This document shows positions 61,555-64,000 of a DNA stretch of 64,000 nt, piece after piece. The DNA is from an uncultured Aeriscardovia sp. Lineage in GTDB: Bacteria; Actinomycetota; Actinomycetes; Actinomycetales; Bifidobacteriaceae. Position 1 is the stretch's first letter. Every line of letters begins with the position of its first letter. Below the pieces are notes generated by a model that saw only the letters and a program-made list of their open reading frames with translations, was not told the DNA's origin and did not search any database. The position numbers and the translations under genes were made by a program. The stretch is from assembly GCA_903789535.1 (NCBI GenBank), contig CAIFES010000002.1, forward strand, positions 174,164-238,163, given 5' to 3'.

Positions 61555-62214
61555 TCACCATGCGTTGAGCAGCGCCTCAATGTGGAATGCCCGGGCGAGC
61601 AGCACGCGCACATCCCGCGCGTCCGTCTCCGGATTCTGGACCAGCCGGATGAGCAGACCTGTAAAGAATACTCCCCATGTCTCCTCCAGCCCCTCGGCCG
61701 ACAGACGATGGCCGACGCTGACCCCATCGACGAAGTCTCCGAGCAGATGCGGGGCGATATCCTTCTGGCATCCGTCAATATAGTCGAGGACGATCCCCGA
61801 ATTTCCCGCGGCGTAGAGCGGTCGGACCGGTTCGACCAGTGTCAGGAACAGTCTGCTGACGGACTCCATTGTCGCCCGGGGCGTGATCCGCTGGTCGGCT
61901 TCTGTCCTGGTCCAGTCCTGATAGTCCCATTTGGCGGCGTTGATGAGATAGGCGACGATCTGGTCGACAAGATCGGGCATATCGGAGAAATAGCGATAGA
62001 AGAGCGAACGGACGCATCCTGCCTCGCGGCATATGTCCGCCGGCGAGAGGGCGGAGGCAGGCTGTGCGTCCATCAGCTTCTTCGCGGCCCTGATGAGCGT
62101 GAACCGCCTGTCCTGCGCCGACAGGTAGGCAGCCCGGTGCTGTTTCACGCCACTTGTCTGATGTTCTTGCCCCTGATGCCCTTGACTCTTTGTCACCGAC
62201 TTTCCAAGCCCCAT
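61555..62214 (-). CDS. TetR family regulator divergent from Fic
   Basis: A 219-residue regulator with a TetR-type HTH at about residues 36-85 (RRFTLIRAAKKLMDAQ, ADICREAGCVRSLFYRYFSDM). The C-terminal ligand domain is not recognisable to a subgroup. ATG at 62214 has AAGG upstream; a GTG at 62229 is possible. It diverges from a Fic gene across a region with a perfect 30-bp palindrome and repeated ATCTGTCAC units, which are probably its operators. Confidence 0.85.
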   Translation of the reverse strand: MGLGKSVTKSQGHQGQEHQTSGVKQHRAAYLSAQDRRFTLIRAAKKLMDAQPASALSPADICREAGCVRSLFYRYFSDMPDLVDQIVAYLINAAKWDYQDWTRTEADQRITPRATMESVSRLFLTLVEPVRPLYAAGNSGIVLDYIDGCQKDIAPHLLGDFVDGVSVGHRLSAEGLEETWGVFFTGLLIRLVQNPETDARDVRVLLARAFHIEALLNAW

Positions 62215-62248
62215 TGTCACGGCCTTCACATTTCTTTTCTATTTGTCA

Positions 62249-62274
62249 ATCTGTCACTATTTATTATCTGTCAC
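62249..62274. repeat. Direct repeats of ATCTGTCAC near the tetR start
   Basis: ATCTGTCACTA (62249-62259) and ATTATCTGTCAC (62263-62274) are two further copies, in direct orientation, of the half-site of the neighbouring palindromes. Confidence 0.8.
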
Positions 62275-62286
62275 GACCTTGATCCT

Positions 62287-62316
62287 TAGTGACAGATAAT
62301 CGATTATCTGTCACTA
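62287..62316. promoter_or_regulatory. Perfect 30-bp palindromic operator between tetR and fic
   Basis: The left half TAGTGACAGATAATC (62287-62301) is repeated exactly as its reverse complement at 62302-62316. Size and symmetry fit a TetR-family operator. It lies midway between the two divergent starts. Confidence 0.85.
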
Positions 62317-62326
62317 TAATGATTTC

Positions 62327-62356
62327 TATTAACAGATAGATGATTATCTGTCACTA
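62327..62356. promoter_or_regulatory. Second, imperfect copy of the palindromic operator
   Basis: Its right arm GATTATCTGTCACTA (62342-62356) is identical to that of the perfect palindrome; the left half (TATTAACAGATAGAT) differs at five positions. It is spaced exactly 40 bases from the first copy, so two regulator dimers could bind at a similar helical phase (about four turns). Confidence 0.75.
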
Positions 62357-62430
62357 TCCGATCACTCAAACGACATATCCCCAGACGACCTGTCAGTACC
62401 GCCCGAGCAACATCACAAATGAGGTGGATC

Positions 62431-63648
62431 ATGGAGGCATGGCCTATACCGGCTCTCACGTATGAGGAGCATCTCTGGCATATCGCCGATGACGCTCCCG
62501 TCTCGCGCAACCAGCGATCACGCGGAAACGGCCTGTATCGCTCTGCAATCCCCATCATGCTCGACACTCTGAATCTGAACGATATGCCGTCCGAGCTTCA
62601 GGCCGACATCGAGGATGCCTCCGTCGCGCTCACCCGATTCGATGCGTATGCTGCGGGGCATTTAGAGAACGGGGTGCGGGCAATCGGTCCGATGAGCGCT
62701 ATCTTGTTGCGCACAGAGGCCACCTCCTCCTCGCAGATCGAAAACCTCACGGTAGGCGCGAAGAATCTCGCCCTCGAACTGCTGCATGAGGGAAACAGCG
62801 AGAATGCCGCCATCGTTGTTGGCAATGTGCATGCGATGGAGTCCGCCCTTGATCTGGCGGGATCACTGACCGTCGATCATCTCCTTGCTGTTCACAAGGC
62901 GCTCCTTTCCGCCCAGCCAGGCTGGGAATCCTATGCCGGTTCATTCCGCACGCAGCTTGTCTGGGTCGGTTCAAGCTCCTACACGCCGCTTCATGCCTCA
63001 TACGTCGCACCGCAGCCGGATCTCGTTGTTCCGGCGATCACTGACCTGGTCCGATTTTTGCAGCGTGATGACATCCCGGTTCTCGCGCAGTGCGCCATCG
63101 CCCATGCTCAGTTCGAGACGATTCATCCATTTGTTGATGGCAACGGTCGTACGGGTCGGGCTCTCATTCATGCTGTTCTTCGCAACAAAGGGCTGGCACG
63201 ACATATAGTCCCGCCGGTTTCTGCCGGTCTTCTCAGGCATACGCGTCAGTACTTTGATGCTTTGACAGCGTATCGTGCAGGCGACGCTGCTCCTATCATC
63301 TCTGTTTTTGCGCAGGCCGTGCGGTTCGCCTCATCAAGTGGCATCACGCTGATCGATGATATTGCTGGACAGCTTGACGATGCCCGTACGCGACTACAGG
63401 GAATCCGACGTGATGCAGCGGTATGGAAAGTGGTGCCGTACCTGGCCATGCAGCCAATTCTCACGACCGAGTATCTCCACACGACCATCGGTCTGAGCAG
63501 TTCTCAAGCACGCAGGGCGCTTCAGACATTGGAACAAAGGGGCATTGTTACTGCACGAAAAAGGTCTGGCCGTGCCGTTGTCTGGGAGCATCGTGGAATT
63601 CTTGATGTTCTCGACGCTTATGCCGAGTCTCTGAGACGTGCTTATTGA
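62431..63648 (+). CDS. Fic family AMP-transferase-like protein
   Basis: A 405-residue Fic protein. The active-site loop HPFVDGNGRTGR at residues 232-243 is complete, and an autoinhibitory S-S-Q-I-E104-N motif stands N-terminal to it (class II Fic). A winged-helix-like domain follows at about residues 340-400 (ILTTEYLHTTIGLSSSQARRALQTLEQRGIV). Such proteins transfer AMP to target hydroxyls or, in some cases, remove it. The ATG at 62431 is used because GAGGTGG precedes it. Divergent from a TetR regulator over shared operators, so its expression is probably tightly repressed. Confidence 0.92.
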   Translation: MEAWPIPALTYEEHLWHIADDAPVSRNQRSRGNGLYRSAIPIMLDTLNLNDMPSELQADIEDASVALTRFDAYAAGHLENGVRAIGPMSAILLRTEATSSSQIENLTVGAKNLALELLHEGNSENAAIVVGNVHAMESALDLAGSLTVDHLLAVHKALLSAQPGWESYAGSFRTQLVWVGSSSYTPLHASYVAPQPDLVVPAITDLVRFLQRDDIPVLAQCAIAHAQFETIHPFVDGNGRTGRALIHAVLRNKGLARHIVPPVSAGLLRHTRQYFDALTAYRAGDAAPIISVFAQAVRFASSSGITLIDDIAGQLDDARTRLQGIRRDAAVWKVVPYLAMQPILTTEYLHTTIGLSSSQARRALQTLEQRGIVTARKRSGRAVVWEHRGILDVLDAYAESLRRAY

Positions 63649-63896
63649 TTGGGGAGCCGGGCTGCTGTTTCGCGGCTATACAACCGTAGTAGGCCGTCGC
63701 CGTTGTGGGGCGCCGCCGCTGCCTGGGATCGCCGTGTCCGGTCCGTCACCTGTGTCACGTGCGAGAGGGCCCTGTCACATGGGCGCGGAATGCATGTCGT
63801 GCATGGCAGGCGATGGTCACAACAAGCACCGGACGGTCGGGGCGCTTCGGAGTCGTGCCCTGCTTGTTTTGACTTTTTGTCATATCGGGCGGGGAT
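63649..63896. other. Intergenic region between fic and the rrn terminator
   Basis: No gene, tRNA or clear repeat is supported in these 248 bases. A minus-strand open frame here (63642-63980) runs through the terminator and into the 5S rRNA and is not considered coding. Confidence 0.5.
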
Positions 63897-63923
63897 AAAA
63901 AAAGGGGGGCCGAAGGCCCCCCC
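63897..63923 (-). terminator. rrn operon terminator
   Basis: On the minus strand the stem GGGGGGCC/GGCCCCCC (63904-63911 and 63915-63922) with loop TTC is followed by seven T (63897-63903). It ends the rRNA operon just after 5S. Confidence 0.92.
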
Positions 63924-63933
63924 ATGACGTTTG

Positions 63934-64000
63934 AAGTGGCGGCGCGCTACTCTCCCACACCCTCTCGAGTGCAGTACCATCGCCGTGCCCGGGCTTAACT
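63934..64000 (-). rRNA. rrf: 5S rRNA, 3' part (5' part outside window)
   Basis: The minus strand reads AGTTAAGCCCGGGCACGG, then GATGGTACTGCACTCG and GTGTGGGAGAGTAG, the conserved 3' half of bacterial 5S rRNA. About 67 bases are inside the window; the exact 3' end (near 63934) is estimated. The rest of the rrn operon would lie to the right. Confidence 0.93.

Noticed and set aside
63642..63980. Minus-strand open frame of 112 codons at the right edge
   Set aside because: It overlaps the 5S rRNA and the rrn terminator, so it cannot be a real protein gene.

Overview
This window is a piece of a high-GC actinobacterial chromosome, most probably a Bifidobacterium or close relative. The basis is the dnaK-grpE-dnaJ-hspR order with an HspR-type HAIR operator, a (damaged) bifidobacterial-type sucrose phosphorylase, a pair of YhgE/Pip proteins, and a dense sugar-catabolic region with ABC importers that lack a local ATPase, as is usual where one shared MsiK ATPase serves many importers. 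The genus is inferred; no search was run.

Layout. 1-7365 (minus): a four-gene defence operon of visibly lower GC than its surroundings: a GHKL/MutL-like ATPase, a Z1-domain helicase-like protein, a DUF4420 PD-(D/E)XK nuclease and an AIPR protein running off the left edge. It matches the published mza (MutL, Z1, DUF, AIPR) type and the MORC-associated restriction-like clusters. 7574-15950: an aldo/keto reductase, two tandem YhgE/Pip proteins, an intergenic region of nested inverted repeats, tadA and an esterase.

15958-40479: a glycan-utilisation region with three control units. (i) A TetR regulator sits between cellobiose phosphorylase (GH94) and an alpha-xylosidase (GH31)/ABC importer unit, with a GH3 beta-glucosidase and a YihS-type aldose isomerase diverging from the importer. 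Two near-identical operators (8-bp arms, 8-bp spacer) and one degraded copy lie at the three promoter regions. (ii) A single minus-strand operon encodes a second ABC importer, a GH43_11 beta-xylosidase, a SASA-type acetylesterase and another GH43 enzyme, facing a LacI regulator. Together they suggest uptake and intracellular breakdown of xylose-decorated and acetylated plant oligosaccharides (xyloglucan, xylan) plus cello-oligosaccharides. (iii) Further right (41489-44155) is a second, different GH31 enzyme with a small membrane-protein gene upstream.

40637-64000: upp; an intergenic region with a compact structured-RNA candidate just before a Nudix hydrolase; an internally deleted sucrose phosphorylase with three 21-bp tandem repeats at the scar; a CPA2 antiporter; the HspR heat-shock operon; a GH13 alpha-glucosidase with its LacI regulator; a low-complexity-rich binding lipoprotein; a DUF4235 membrane protein; an L,D-transpeptidase coupled to a small Cys-rich protein; a TetR/Fic divergent pair over a perfect 30-bp palindrome; and the 3' part of a 5S rRNA with its rrn terminator on the minus strand at the right edge.
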